From NCBI GenBank assembly GCA_003868215.1, contig QWDQ01000004.1, positions 744,001 to 808,000 of the forward strand: DNA of 64,000 nucleotides, read 5' to 3'. Under the pieces are notes generated by a model, which saw only the letters and a program-made list of their open reading frames with translations, made no database searches and was not told where the DNA came from. This document shows, piece after piece, positions 22,500 to 31,939 of the stretch. Each line of letters begins with the position of its first letter. The first letter of the stretch is position 1. Source of the DNA: Pseudophaeomoniella oleicola. Taxonomy: Eukaryota; Ascomycota; Eurotiomycetes; Phaeomoniellales; Phaeomoniellaceae. The translations under genes and the position numbers were made by a program.

Positions 22500-25368
22500 T
22501 CCTCGATCTCCAGATCCCACATCTCTGATCGATATATGGATATTTTGATTTCATTTGGACATAATCTATTTTGTTTCTATAGGGATGGTTCGTCTTCGGC
22601 GCTTTGGACTAGGCTGGACCAGACTGGGGGCCGGGGAAACTTGGAAATTCTTTGTATATAACGAAGAAACGGCAAGTATGTACCTAGACATGTTCAGCTT
22701 TATCAACTGTGGTCTCTCTCTCTCTACCTTGGTATCATGTTCAATGTATATAGTCGACAGATGCTAAATATGGTAGAAATGGTAAATGCCTCACAACTGT
22801 ACGTTCCTTGGGTGCCTACTGTCTCTGATGTATCCATGTACATACCTCACAACCCCAAACCTCGAGAGAAACATATCACTTCCAAATAGATAGGTATATC
22901 AAAGAAGAATCAAACCGTATTCCCACGTGATAGGACAAAGATTATCTGTATCTTTTCTTGAAGCCTGGCTCCGGCCGGAATATATTATTATTATTCTTAT
23001 TCCACGTTCTATGCTCACAAAATAAAATTACCCGGGTCTAATTATGTATGTAAACGTGCGGTGACGTAGTACTACTGAGGCAAACTACTGCCTTTCATTC
23101 TCCTACATGCACGGCAGGCGTTTATACCCTATTCTGTCCTGTCTTCTCCTCGTCCAAGGAAGGGAGAAGGAAAGAAGGAAGGCGGTACTGATGAGGGTGT
23201 TAAGGTAGGTAATAGTGTAGAGCAAGCACAGTGAGATCTAATGCAGAGATGCAGAAGAGGAATGAAGAAATTGATGAATAAGAGATGGAATTTATAATTA
23301 TTCTATGAGGACTTTCACTTCACGTGTGCTAATAATAGTATTAGGTGCAAAAGACGACCAAGCCAAGAGCGTTGTAGGAGGCATGTTGATATTTCTGAGG
23401 GCTGGAGTCGTGGACATATATACTTTACCTTGATATTTTCTACGAGGAAAGAGGTACTAGGTGCTATGTAGTCATATCCTCCACTGCTGCTTGCACGCCT
23501 CTCCTTGACGTTGCGATGTTTCTGCTTCGGGTTGCGGGGGACGCATCAAGCAGGATCGCTGGTATGAACATAGACATACACAAAGCATTAGTATAAGCAG
23601 TAATAGCAACAGCGTCGTGAGTGATGCATCTCATTGGGAATAAGAGCGATGTTTCCCCTGACATGGTCTGAATACGAAAGCTGTAGATGTAAATGCACTC
23701 TCATCTCCCTCGAGGTCTGTAGCAGCTGCTCAACGGTGCTAGGGATGGATGTGCCATCGTTCTCACAGGAAAGGCATATTCATCAGGCACTGGCTTGCTT
23801 GCCACTGATTGTATAGATGACTATTATCTGCTGTGCATTTTCGGAAGAGCGTGTCAAACTACCTGGCTTGTCCTATATTGTGGAGTCCTTGGATGCTTGG
23901 GCAGCAAACTTGTGTAGAAGATGCTAAGAGGTACTGTACGGTGAAACTAAGAAGATAAGTTGGTAGTATATACGAATTGCCGGAAAGAGTAGGACGAGTC
24001 GCTGCTGCATTTCTGAGCGGGGTACAATATCACCACTCAGCGCTTATGGTAGTGATTGGAGGAGAGGGAAGCCTTGTGACAGGTATCCTCTACTCCTCTA
24101 CTCCGACATTGTGGAGGGACCATGCAAGTGTTACACTGACGTCGGCTGAACGGGAGAGGCTGAAAGACTCACAGTCACAGTCTCAGTGTACATAGTAAGT
24201 CTTAGGCAAACTCATGAAGGAGTTCGGCAGTCGGGAGGGGTAATCCATGTACTATGTAGTTACCGGAGTTCTGGTGATCGGGATGAGGGGGATATCGGAA
24301 GAGAAGAGGGGAGAGCGAGAGAGAGAGAACAAGAAGGGACAATATCTCTTATCACAGTTAAAGCTGAAACAGGATTAGTGAGACATCTGGAAAGATCAAG
24401 AATGTCCTGATCAATCGGTAACAGCCCGTAATCAATACAGGCAATTGGGTGCTCAACCTCAGCAAATGCCCATCGTGTCGGAGTGTCAGAATGGTAATTA
24501 ATTACGCTCCGGTGGTGTGATGGCCGTTGCAAGTGAATCCAGTCCCATTCGGAGAGATGAGCGTCTCCAGTCATGGGTGATGCCGGCCGGCAACTAAGGG
24601 ATAGTGGCTACTACGTGGTATTTAGCAGCGAGGCAGGTAATTTAGGGCTTGAGAGGAATGGATTCCTTCACCAAAAAAAGGTGAAGATGTTCTACTTAGT
24701 CTGTTATTACTACGTAGTACTATGGTGCAAGTATATCGCGTGCTTTGAACCTTGTTTTGTATGTAGGGCAGCAAGAACCAATTTACTTCACTTGTTCAAT
24801 CGCGAACTTCGTGGTAACAATACATAACCCCATCATCCCACTTTCTTGCTCCGCGTTCCGTTTCTCTTCTTCTTGTTTAATATAAGAAGAAAGGCAGAAG
24901 GAGAAAAGAAAAGAAAAGAAAACAAGTCTTCATATCCAAGCTCACACTACAAAAGTACTCATCACGAGTGACTCAGCCCTGACTCAGTCCTGAATTGCTC
25001 TGATTCGACATACAGACGGAAGTTCCCGCATCACAGCCAACATCTTATCAACGTATTCTTACGCTACGACGAACTCCGTTCCAATCTCTCTGAATTCCGT
25101 TTAATTGCGGCAGGCATACAACAGGCCTGGACTCTCATCAGGCACCCCTTGTGATTCCTTTTAAATAAGCCTGACCAATCCCACCTACTGGATTGTTAAT
25201 CCTATCTCGTCGTTACCACTACCCAGTCTTCGGTCCTATCAGGCAATACAATAACATATCCTGCTGTCGGCATACAACAAATCAAACACATTCGTCAGTC
25301 TCGACTTGTTCGCCAACTTGCAGACTTGCGAAAGTCATACTTTGTGAAAACAAACTACTAGCACAACC
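22500..25368. other. 2.9-kb gene-free gap between the DUF4048 gene and a small mitochondrial-type gene
   Basis: One of the largest gene-free stretches in the window. It includes a TTATTATTATTCTTATT run (about 22985-23000), a GTAGTACTACT motif near 23068, a GAGAGAGAGAG stretch at about 24308-24330, TACTACGTAGTAC near 24710 and an AAGAAAAGAAAAGAAAA run near 24905. The last 500 bases are probably promoter and leader of the gene at 25369. Open frames are short and protein-unlike; an unannotated long non-coding RNA cannot be excluded. Confidence 0.45.
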
Positions 25369-25647
25369 ATGCTGTCCGCCCAAACTGTCCACGCGGCTTC
25401 GGCCTCTGTTAGACACTTCTCTGCCCGCGCAACACGACCTGCCGGCCGTTCACAACAAGCTATTGCCCTTGGCTTGATCACCTCTGGATTCGTCCTACCA
25501 TTCGTGCCTCCAGCGATAGAAAGCCAACATGAGCGAAAGAATGGTCACCCGAATGCCTCAAAGTGAGTATATCCCTGCCATTCAGATGATCGCCTCTCTG
25601 ACCACGACTATAGGAGTCACAACCCTCTTTGCTGCCATGCGAGATAG
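25369..25647 (+). CDS. Small putative mitochondrial single-pass membrane protein
   Basis: A tiny gene. The proposed model has exons 25369-25562 and 25614-25647 with a 51-bp intron (GTGAGT donor, CTATAG acceptor), giving 75 residues; unspliced, the frame stops 66 codons in at 25566. The N-terminus MLSAQTVHAASASVRHFSARATRPAGRS is a textbook mitochondrial presequence (Arg/Ser/Ala, no acids, RHFS cleavage-like motif). It is followed by one hydrophobic segment (IALGLITSGFVLPFVPP) and a charged tail (HERKNG). The shape, presequence plus one membrane helix ending near GFVLPFV, resembles small respiratory-chain subunits such as yeast Cox8 (which has GFAVPFV), but similarity is too weak for a name. 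A C/T/A-rich leader precedes the ATG. Confidence 0.5.
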
Positions 25648-26097
25648 GCACGACAAGTACACTCTCGGAACAAGACATAATGATAGCATATGGGCATAGG
25701 GCAAGGCGTCGCATTGATTTGGGTCAATACCATAGCATACACAGGCGTTGAGGGAGACACCGATTCGGTAGTCATGTTCCAAGCATTAGGAACAATGTGT
25801 ATGGCGTTCAGATTGTATTTCGAAAGTTGAGGCCGCACACACAGGGGATTCAATTGATTGTTCTGTAGTAGTCCTCAGAGAGTGTGCCAGGAGATTGAGG
25901 GTCTGTCTTTCGCAATTTGATATCAAATTTTGCTAGCCCCATCGGCTAGAATCCAATACCTTACTTCTTCACCTCTTCTGTGGTGGTGACGCAATCTGCT
26001 GTAGATATATCATATTTATACAAAGCCCGTGATCGCAATGACGGGCTAGCCTGAAGAGCAGATCGTTCTATGTGCATGTTATTTCTCAATCCCGCAA
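25648..26097. other. Intergenic between convergent small genes
   Basis: Two 3' flanks; A/T-rich near 25920-26030. No gene is seen. Confidence 0.5.
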
Positions 26098-26622
26098 TCA
26101 ACTGAATCGATCCCCCTTCCGACTCCGGAACGGTTCCACTGCTTCGTATTTGCCTTTTTCGACAATCTTGTCCCGTTCTGAGCCAGGCGCGTGGCCAACG
26201 GGAGCTGCATCTTGACTGATTTCTGCGCTGGGACTTCCTGCATGATCTTCTGCTTTCGATTGGCTTGCGCCGAAGTCTCCTTCGGGACCGGTCGTCTTCT
26301 TCTTTGGCCTCTTCGCTTGAGGGTTGCGAGCTTCGTATTCGGCGGCTTCCATCCTCATCTGTAGCGCTTTGCGCCGTTGGTCTTCCTCATAACGAGCCTG
26401 ACGATCTGCATTGATCTCTTTCTTCGCAAAGTAATAGGCTCCTCCTCCTGCGACACAGAGAGCGCCCCAACCGAGCCTGCGAGGAACATAGTGTTAGCAA
26501 GGGGGAAAAAGGAACACCGAACCAAGGCCGGAATTTGCCGTACCAAGTAGATCTAATCTGGAAAGAGTATTAGCTATGAAGGCGATGGAGGGAGAGCAGG
26601 ATTCCGGACTTACAGTATTCAT
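26098..26622 (-). CDS. DUF4748-type small mitochondrial membrane protein, with two microexons
   Basis: Three exons: 26622-26614 (9 nt), 26557-26544 (14 nt) and 26476-26098 (379 nt), total 133 residues. The introns have GTAAGT/TTTCCAG and GTACGG/CTCGCAG ends. The assembled N-terminus is MNTIRSTWLGWGALCVAGG, then GAYYFAKKEINADRQ; the GWGAL..AGGGAYYFAKxxINADR pattern is that of a fungal family I know as DUF4748. A single hydrophobic helix (residues about 9-25) follows a short positive stretch, then a charged Arg/Glu helix (YEEDQRRKALQMRMEAAEYE) and a disordered tail. This layout suggests an inner-membrane protein with a soluble tail; role unknown. The first two exons together encode only about eight residues, so automated prediction easily misses them. 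Confidence 0.78.
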
Positions 26623-27185
26623 ACTGGAAAAAAAGGAAGATGTTGGCAAAAGGAATCACGGCTCCTGAGTACAGCCAGCGAAAAAGGGACTTTGATTGAT
26701 TTGACAGGAACGAGAATAAGATATGAAAGGCGTGAAGAGACCAGTTACAGTTAATGAAGCTTGCGGGTCACTGCCAAAAAGTTTAAGGAACTTGCCGCTT
26801 GGAGTAGGCAAACCTCATCATTGACTTATTTTTATTCCATTGTGGTCCCGTCGTTTGAACAACCACAATGATGACAATTTCTTGGCAAAATAGGTATATC
26901 ATTATCATTTTATGATATAAACATTGAATTTGTTATTTTTTGTATAATTTCCGTTATTATGTTCAAAGAGTGTGCTACGTAGTAAGCGAATATCATGCTA
27001 TGCCTTCCCCACCGGCAGTCTGGGGCAAGGTGATACGACCTGACCTGTGAAGCACGACACACACGAGTAGCCTGGTAAGCTCACCGCTGAGTGATTACGG
27101 CAGTGACTTTTCAGAGGGACCAAATCGTCTTGATCAACTCCCAAGCCGTGGCAAAACTTCACGCTAAAGGTTCTATTCCGTCCTC
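26623..27185. other. Divergent promoter between the DUF4748 and metallophosphoesterase genes
   Basis: About 560 bases, very A/T-rich at 26870-26960, with GCTACGTAGTAAG at about 26975. No gene is seen. Confidence 0.5.
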
Positions 27186-27986
27186 ATGGCGGTTCAGATT
27201 CTCTCCGACCTGCATTTGGAGGCCCCAAAAGCCTACGATGTCTTCCAGATCGTCCCAAAAGCACCCTACCTGGCGCTGCTCGGCGATGTGGGCAATGTTG
27301 CCTCGCACAAGGACGACTACCTTGCCTTTCTAACATTACAGCTCAAGCAGTTCCGCGCTGTGCTCTTCGTCCCTGGCAACCATGAAGCGTATCATTCCAA
27401 CTGGCCTGGCACTCTCGATATCCTTCGTACCTTCGAACAGGACATCCGCAAGGACGATTCTCTGGGAGACTTTGTCCTGCTCGACCGTGCAACTTTCCGG
27501 CTGCCAAACACGGACGTTACCATCCTGGGCTGCAGCCTATTTTCTGCTATCCCGCCCGAAAGTCAAATGGCGGTCAGCGTCGGGCTAAACGACTTTTTCC
27601 ATACCAACGACTGGGACGTTGGCTTGCACAACGAGGCACATAAGCGGGACCTTGACTGGCTCAACGCACAGGTAGCAGACCTTGAACAGTCCGACATCGA
27701 GGTCATGATCTTTTCGCATTGGAGCCCATCGCTGGATGTTCGCGCGATCGATCCCAGGCATGCTAGGAGCCCGATCACGAGCGCTTTCTCGACGGATTTA
27801 TCTAGGGAGGCATGCTTCAAAAGTGACAAAGTCAAAGTTTGGGCGTTTGGGCATACGCATTACAACTGCGATTTTACAATTGAACGGGAGGGTGGTGCTG
27901 GACCGTTGAGGCTGCTTGCGAACCAGAGGGGATATTACTTCGCTCAGGCTGAGGGCTATGACGGTGAAAAGACTGTTGAGGTATGA
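27186..27986 (+). CDS. Calcineurin-like metallophosphoesterase
   Basis: An intronless 266-residue protein. It carries the five metal-binding blocks of the superfamily in order: SDLHLE (residues 7-12), LGDVGNV near 34-40, PGNHEAYH near 64-71, FSHWSPS near 178 and FGHTHYN near 221. The dinuclear-metal residues are therefore all present and the enzyme is predicted active on phosphomono- or diesters. No signal peptide or membrane segment is seen, so it is probably cytosolic. The closest class by layout is the small fungal Ser/Thr-phosphatase-superfamily proteins of unknown substrate; the substrate cannot be read from the sequence. It is head-to-head with the DUF4748 gene and tail-to-tail with the nucleotidyltransferase-like gene. 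Confidence 0.88.
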   Translation: MAVQILSDLHLEAPKAYDVFQIVPKAPYLALLGDVGNVASHKDDYLAFLTLQLKQFRAVLFVPGNHEAYHSNWPGTLDILRTFEQDIRKDDSLGDFVLLDRATFRLPNTDVTILGCSLFSAIPPESQMAVSVGLNDFFHTNDWDVGLHNEAHKRDLDWLNAQVADLEQSDIEVMIFSHWSPSLDVRAIDPRHARSPITSAFSTDLSREACFKSDKVKVWAFGHTHYNCDFTIEREGGAGPLRLLANQRGYYFAQAEGYDGEKTVEV

Positions 27987-28293
27987 GCGGAAGGTGAATG
28001 ATCGGATATAGACACGGAATATGCATAATCGCTAGGACATACAATATCAGTAGATGCGGCTTGTGGGGTCCGCGATGCGGAGTTCTACTCAATGCAAATA
28101 GTGGGCAGACACCATCGTGGCAGTAACTATATCACCACCTCTATGTAAATTGCGATGTCATTCAACACAATCTTTCATTCACTAGTAAATACAAAGTTCA
28201 ATTCTAACATAAAATAAGACAAGAGCAACGGGAAACACAGGAACCACCTCCGATTTTGAGCAATGGCAATCGCAATCGCAATCGCAATCGCAA
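27987..28293. other. Intergenic between convergent genes, with a (CAATCG)n microsatellite
   Basis: About 300 bases of 3' flanks. At 28267-28293 there are four perfect CAATCG units plus CAAT, ending exactly at the stop codon of the minus-strand gene at 28294. Confidence 0.6.
28267..28293. repeat. (CAATCG)n microsatellite next to a stop codon
   Basis: Four perfect units and a partial fifth, ending at the nucleotidyltransferase-fold gene's stop codon (28294). Confidence 0.85.
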
Positions 28294-29048
28294 TCATCGG
28301 CTGGCGAGTAGACCAAGACGCTTCCTCCACCACTCCTTGGTCTTTGTGCCATGAGCGATTACATCTTTAATGCAAGGCTCGACAATGTCTCGCTGAGCAT
28401 TCGTGAGGTTGAGCGAAGCGTGCTCGGTGAGCTTCTCCAGCAGAGCCTGGGCATCAGCCGCATCAACACGTTTCTTGAGCGCTTGCGCCCGCAACCCGCA
28501 TGAGTTCATCTTGAAGACCATGAGGTCTGTTGCCGAGATGTATGGTACGGCCCCTGCCGGCAGGTCTTTCAATTTCGCAGCACTGTCGGGCATGTACGGG
28601 GACTATGTAATGAATGTCAGAATGTGGGAACTTTCCCTCTACCTTTGTTCCTCTTCAAGGATCAGGGATGCCTCAATAAGGGGCGTACGAACCTGCCACT
28701 CCGGAGTAATGTCAATTTGGATGAGCGATCCGCTCGGGGTCTTGTAATAGAAGAGCTGGGCCAGCTGGGCGAACGGTGAGTTAGGAAGACCGAGGAGCCT
28801 CTGTTTGACGCCTTGTGGCGCATTGCTGACGTTGACAATGAAGTCAACATCCTAGGGACCATGTAAGTTTGGCGTGCGGTCTCTGAGGGTATGGAATCGA
28901 ATACCTCGGTAGTTCTACCGGTAGGGATGTATTTCCACAGGGCCAGCCCGCCAATGATGGCAATGCTGGTATTGGCAAATTCACTGACGCCCTTAAGAAT
29001 GCTGATAACATCGGCAGCGGCTGTTTCGAGCTCTGTTCGACTAGGCAT
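28294..29048 (-). CDS. Nucleotidyltransferase-fold protein, small fungal family
   Basis: Three exons, 29048-28905, 28851-28693 and 28602-28294, total 203 residues. All junctions are phase 0 and restore RTTE-DVDFIVNV and PEWQ-SPYMPD. The sequence has the minimal nucleotidyltransferase pattern: a GG turn after the first strand (IAIIGGLALWKY, residues 29-40), a DxD motif 16 residues on (DVDF, residues 49-52) and a third acidic strand (LIQIDITPEW, near residue 93). After that comes an all-alpha C-terminal part (TDLMVFKMNSCGLRAQALKKRVDAADAQALLEKL), as in bacterial AbiEii/MNT-type enzymes. All three acidic positions are intact, so it may transfer nucleotides; the target is unknown. Exon 1 alone covers the GG motif, so unspliced reading destroys the DxD. 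Confidence 0.72.
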
Positions 29049-29324
29049 GGTGTTGGCCAGTCCCGAACGGGACGATGTGACAAGTATGAGGGGAGAATAA
29101 TCTAGGAACGAATATCCTGCGACTGTATGGAATCTGAGGAGCCATTCTTGCACAGAGCTTTCGTGACACGTTATATACTACTCGACAGAGCGATAATTTG
29201 GCGAGACTCAAACGATGCTAAGTGTCTGTCCACTGTCGACCAAGACTGCTGGCGGGCTCAGGAAACTACCAAATCCAACGTTTACAAGTGTTTCGAGAGA
29301 TTGCAAAACAGTAAGCGCTGATTT

Positions 29325-30026
29325 CTATGATGGGCGGTTGGCAGCATCTGGAGATAGTAAATGTAACCTAGGAGGCGGATTGCCGAAATACTCTAGTAAA
29401 AGCGACCGGAAATGAAGGGTGTCCAGATCTTCGTATCCTAGGTCAGGTCCGGCGTGTTCAGGAATCGTCGCATAGAAGGCCGCCTTCTCTAGACTCAAGG
29501 GTTGGCGAAAAGATTGATTGGTCGCCGCCTTCGTCTCGCCGTGTTGGATGATGATAGTGCGAAGAGCTGGACACGTTGTCGCTAAACGCTGGCATGTCCT
29601 GGCGAGCATACTAAACCGACACCACGGTAGAGCGACATGCTTAAACTCCGACAGTGCATCCGCGCCGAAGCTATTAAGAACGGTCGTTGCATCAGAAGAA
29701 TCGCCAAGGTAGACGACCGTTGTGTCCAGATCGATCCAGTACGAGCAAGCACTTGTCGCTAAACCATTGGAAGTTCCACGAATAGGCCTGGTGTAGGCTT
29801 GTTCCAGCAGTCGCCGGGCCTCCCTGCAGGATAGTCCTGCTAAATACGGCGCTGGGCCGACGTAGACCATTCTGAAGGGTGAGCGACTCGCGCTGAGGTC
29901 TCGATCTGCATTGTAGTTGCAAGCCGCGGCCCAGACAGACCGCTCGGAGAGCGCTCGCTCCCAAATTTGGAACCGCAGTTCTGGCGGCAAAGCTTTGAAA
30001 TAAGTGAAACAGTCTGCAGCTGCCAT
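29325..30026 (-). CDS. 2EXR domain protein (fungal F-box-like family)
   Basis: An intronless 233-residue protein beginning MAAADCFTYFKALPPELRFQIWERAL, in which FxxFxxLPxELRxxIWxxAL is the hallmark of the fungal 2EXR domain, an expanded F-box-like family. Later parts contain ARRLLEQAYTRPI, WIDLDTTVVYLGD and VALPWCRFSML, matching the usual strand order (a residue-of-interest DxDTTVVYLG-like strand appears about 110 residues after the LPxELR helix). Function unknown; the helix suggests protein-protein interaction. It is on the same strand as the nucleotidyltransferase-fold gene 276 bp away and divergent from the next one. Confidence 0.8.
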   Translation of the reverse strand: MAAADCFTYFKALPPELRFQIWERALSERSVWAAACNYNADRDLSASRSPFRMVYVGPAPYLAGLSCREARRLLEQAYTRPIRGTSNGLATSACSYWIDLDTTVVYLGDSSDATTVLNSFGADALSEFKHVALPWCRFSMLARTCQRLATTCPALRTIIIQHGETKAATNQSFRQPLSLEKAAFYATIPEHAGPDLGYEDLDTLHFRSLLLEYFGNPPPRLHLLSPDAANRPS

Positions 30027-30516
30027 TGCTGATCACAACCAGAGGTTGATTGGAAAGACGCGCGCTTCGATTTCGCGATGTCGGGATGATGTTGGAGATG
30101 GTGAGTAAGCGGACCCGGTGGGGTAAGCGCGTAGTTGGACTGCTACGCCGCTCATCAGACCTTCCTAGATATTACAAGAGGAACCTAGAATTGAAATCCA
30201 ACATATGGTCGACCTACGGCATCTATCTACAAATGGACGGTTTCAGAACGATTGGTCTAAGAATTGAGGGTATAAGTTACAAAGGTAACAATATCACAGT
30301 GCATCAAGATTGAGCTTGTTAAGGTCATGCCAAGTCAATGAGAAATACTGTCGCCGCTGCGTCTCCAACATAATCTTCGTTTGGGGCCTCCACTCCACTC
30401 GCCTATATGTAGTATACATTCGCCATCCGCATACAACTCAGTAAGGGCTCTAGTCTTTGATGCCATCAAAGGGGAAAATCAAAGAAGGAAAGAAAGAAAG
30501 AAAGCAAAGCAAGAAC
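30027..30516. other. Divergent promoter between the 2EXR gene and the second nucleotidyltransferase-like gene
   Basis: About 490 bases. A TATATGTAGTATA tract is at about 30403-30415, and a purine-rich GAAAGAAAGAAAG run at about 30488-30502 lies just before the downstream start. No gene is seen. Confidence 0.5.
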
Positions 30517-31320
30517 ATGTCCGATCTATCACAATCATTCGTGGCATCAATTGCTCAGGCTCTCAACTCAAGCCATGTCCCTTGTGTCCTCTGGGGCCAC
30601 TGTCTTCTCAACGTCCACGGTGTACCTTCCATTATCGGTGTAAGTATCCCTCGATCGACAAAATCACAGACATTTCAGCTAATGCTCTGCAAGTCGATTG
30701 ATTTTGTGGTTCCGGACGACTGTTTGATGGTGGGCGAAAAGGCACTTAGTCAGCTCAGGAGTCTCACGCCATGTCCGGACTTGGAACTTTGCCCCTCAAG
30801 CTCGCAGAATCGGTACACGCCGCTGCCTGCATTTCACATCCACGTCGAAAACTCAGAAGTCACCGTGGCTCTCTATCCACAATCCGAGACTCTTTGGTTC
30901 CTACCACCGCTCGATAGCTCTATCTCGTTCCCGAAGAGAGTCAAGCTTCCCTCACATTTCGTTCTCGCATCCGACCAGACTGTTCTTCCCCCATGGCGGC
31001 CAGGTCGGGGATCGGGTGTCTTCCAGTCGGACTGTGATCCAGTCGTCGTCCTCAAGTCTCATGTCTTGCTGGAAGCATTTCTGCGTCTGTATGCGCGAGA
31101 TTCAGGGAAGCGCATAGGTGCCTTTGCAATGCCAATGATTGCGTACATAGAGGAGTACGTTGATGATGATGGGCTTTTGGATCTCAACCAGCTTCCGGAC
31201 CCCCTCAGGACGTTCTACGAGGAGCTTAGACAGGGAAGGACCCCGGTTCGTCAATGGACGAAGGAGTTGAAGGAAGCTCTTGGCATATTTGAGGAAGATT
31301 CCGACAATGATTGCAGCTGA
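30517..31320 (+). CDS. Nucleotidyltransferase-like fungal protein, probably inactive
   Basis: The start MSDLSQSF at 30517 is preferred over an in-frame ATG at 30457, whose translation (MPSKGKIKEGKKERKQ) reads through a purine microsatellite. A 54-bp phase-0 intron at 30640-30693 (GTAAGT donor, GCTAATG branch, CAAG acceptor) is in frame and open; removing it joins PSIIG to SIDFVVPDD, giving 249 residues. The pattern VLWGHCLLNVHGVPSIIG-SIDFVVPDD parallels the G-turn and DxD of nucleotidyltransferases, but the DxD is reduced to SID and no clear third acidic strand is seen, so catalysis is doubtful. The C-terminal part is helical (HVLLEAFLRLYARDSG) and ends acidic. The family occurs as variable small proteins in fungi; function unknown. 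Confidence 0.68.
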   Translation: MSDLSQSFVASIAQALNSSHVPCVLWGHCLLNVHGVPSIIGVSIPRSTKSQTFQLMLCKSIDFVVPDDCLMVGEKALSQLRSLTPCPDLELCPSSSQNRYTPLPAFHIHVENSEVTVALYPQSETLWFLPPLDSSISFPKRVKLPSHFVLASDQTVLPPWRPGRGSGVFQSDCDPVVVLKSHVLLEAFLRLYARDSGKRIGAFAMPMIAYIEEYVDDDGLLDLNQLPDPLRTFYEELRQGRTPVRQWTKELKEALGIFEEDSDNDCS

Positions 31321-31939
31321 TAGAGCACCGCTTTCTGCATCTCCTAGTGCTCTTACATCTCTCGTTTTTACACAAGGCTGGCAATTTTCAATGATAAATC
31401 ACCTGTTGGGATCATAGACGAGTGGAACGCTGTCGATATCGCAGCGATACGGACATGTCCTTTCAGCCTGGCTAGATACTGGCGTTATAATCATCGTCAG
31501 GAAAGACGGTAGTAATGTAGCCAAGTATCACAAGTAAGATCGGAGAAAGAGAGTGTGCTAGCAAAGGAAGAGAAGAAAGTCCATCTAAGTTAAATATTCT
31601 AAGCTCCGTAGTGTCATACGTCAATTTGGAGTAGAAGCAGTGATAAATTATTAAGGTTGTCAATCTCCGCGCGGAGTCATACTGTACCTCACCTGCGGGT
31701 ACTACTACATACGTCTTTGTAGCGAAACTGAAGGCGACAGGCAGCCATCACCCCACTGTCATCATTCATTCAGACGCCTTTAGATTCTTTCGTCCTCCCG
31801 ATCCGCCCTGTAACTGCGCAGGCGTCTGAATCCTCACATCTGCTATGCAGTGACGAAGTGTCTTGAAGTTGAGGCATTCACTTGCCTCTGTTGCCATAGC
31901 CTCCGTGACCGTGACATCGACTGACTGGAAGTCTATATC
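31321..31939. other. Intergenic, nucleotidyltransferase-like gene 3' flank and XPB promoter
   Basis: About 620 bases. A TACTACTACATACGT motif lies at about 31698. No gene is seen. Confidence 0.5.

Noticed and set aside
30457-30516. Upstream ATG extension of the second nucleotidyltransferase-like protein
   Set aside because: The added 20 residues read a purine microsatellite (GKIKEGKKERKQSK), typical of a leader.
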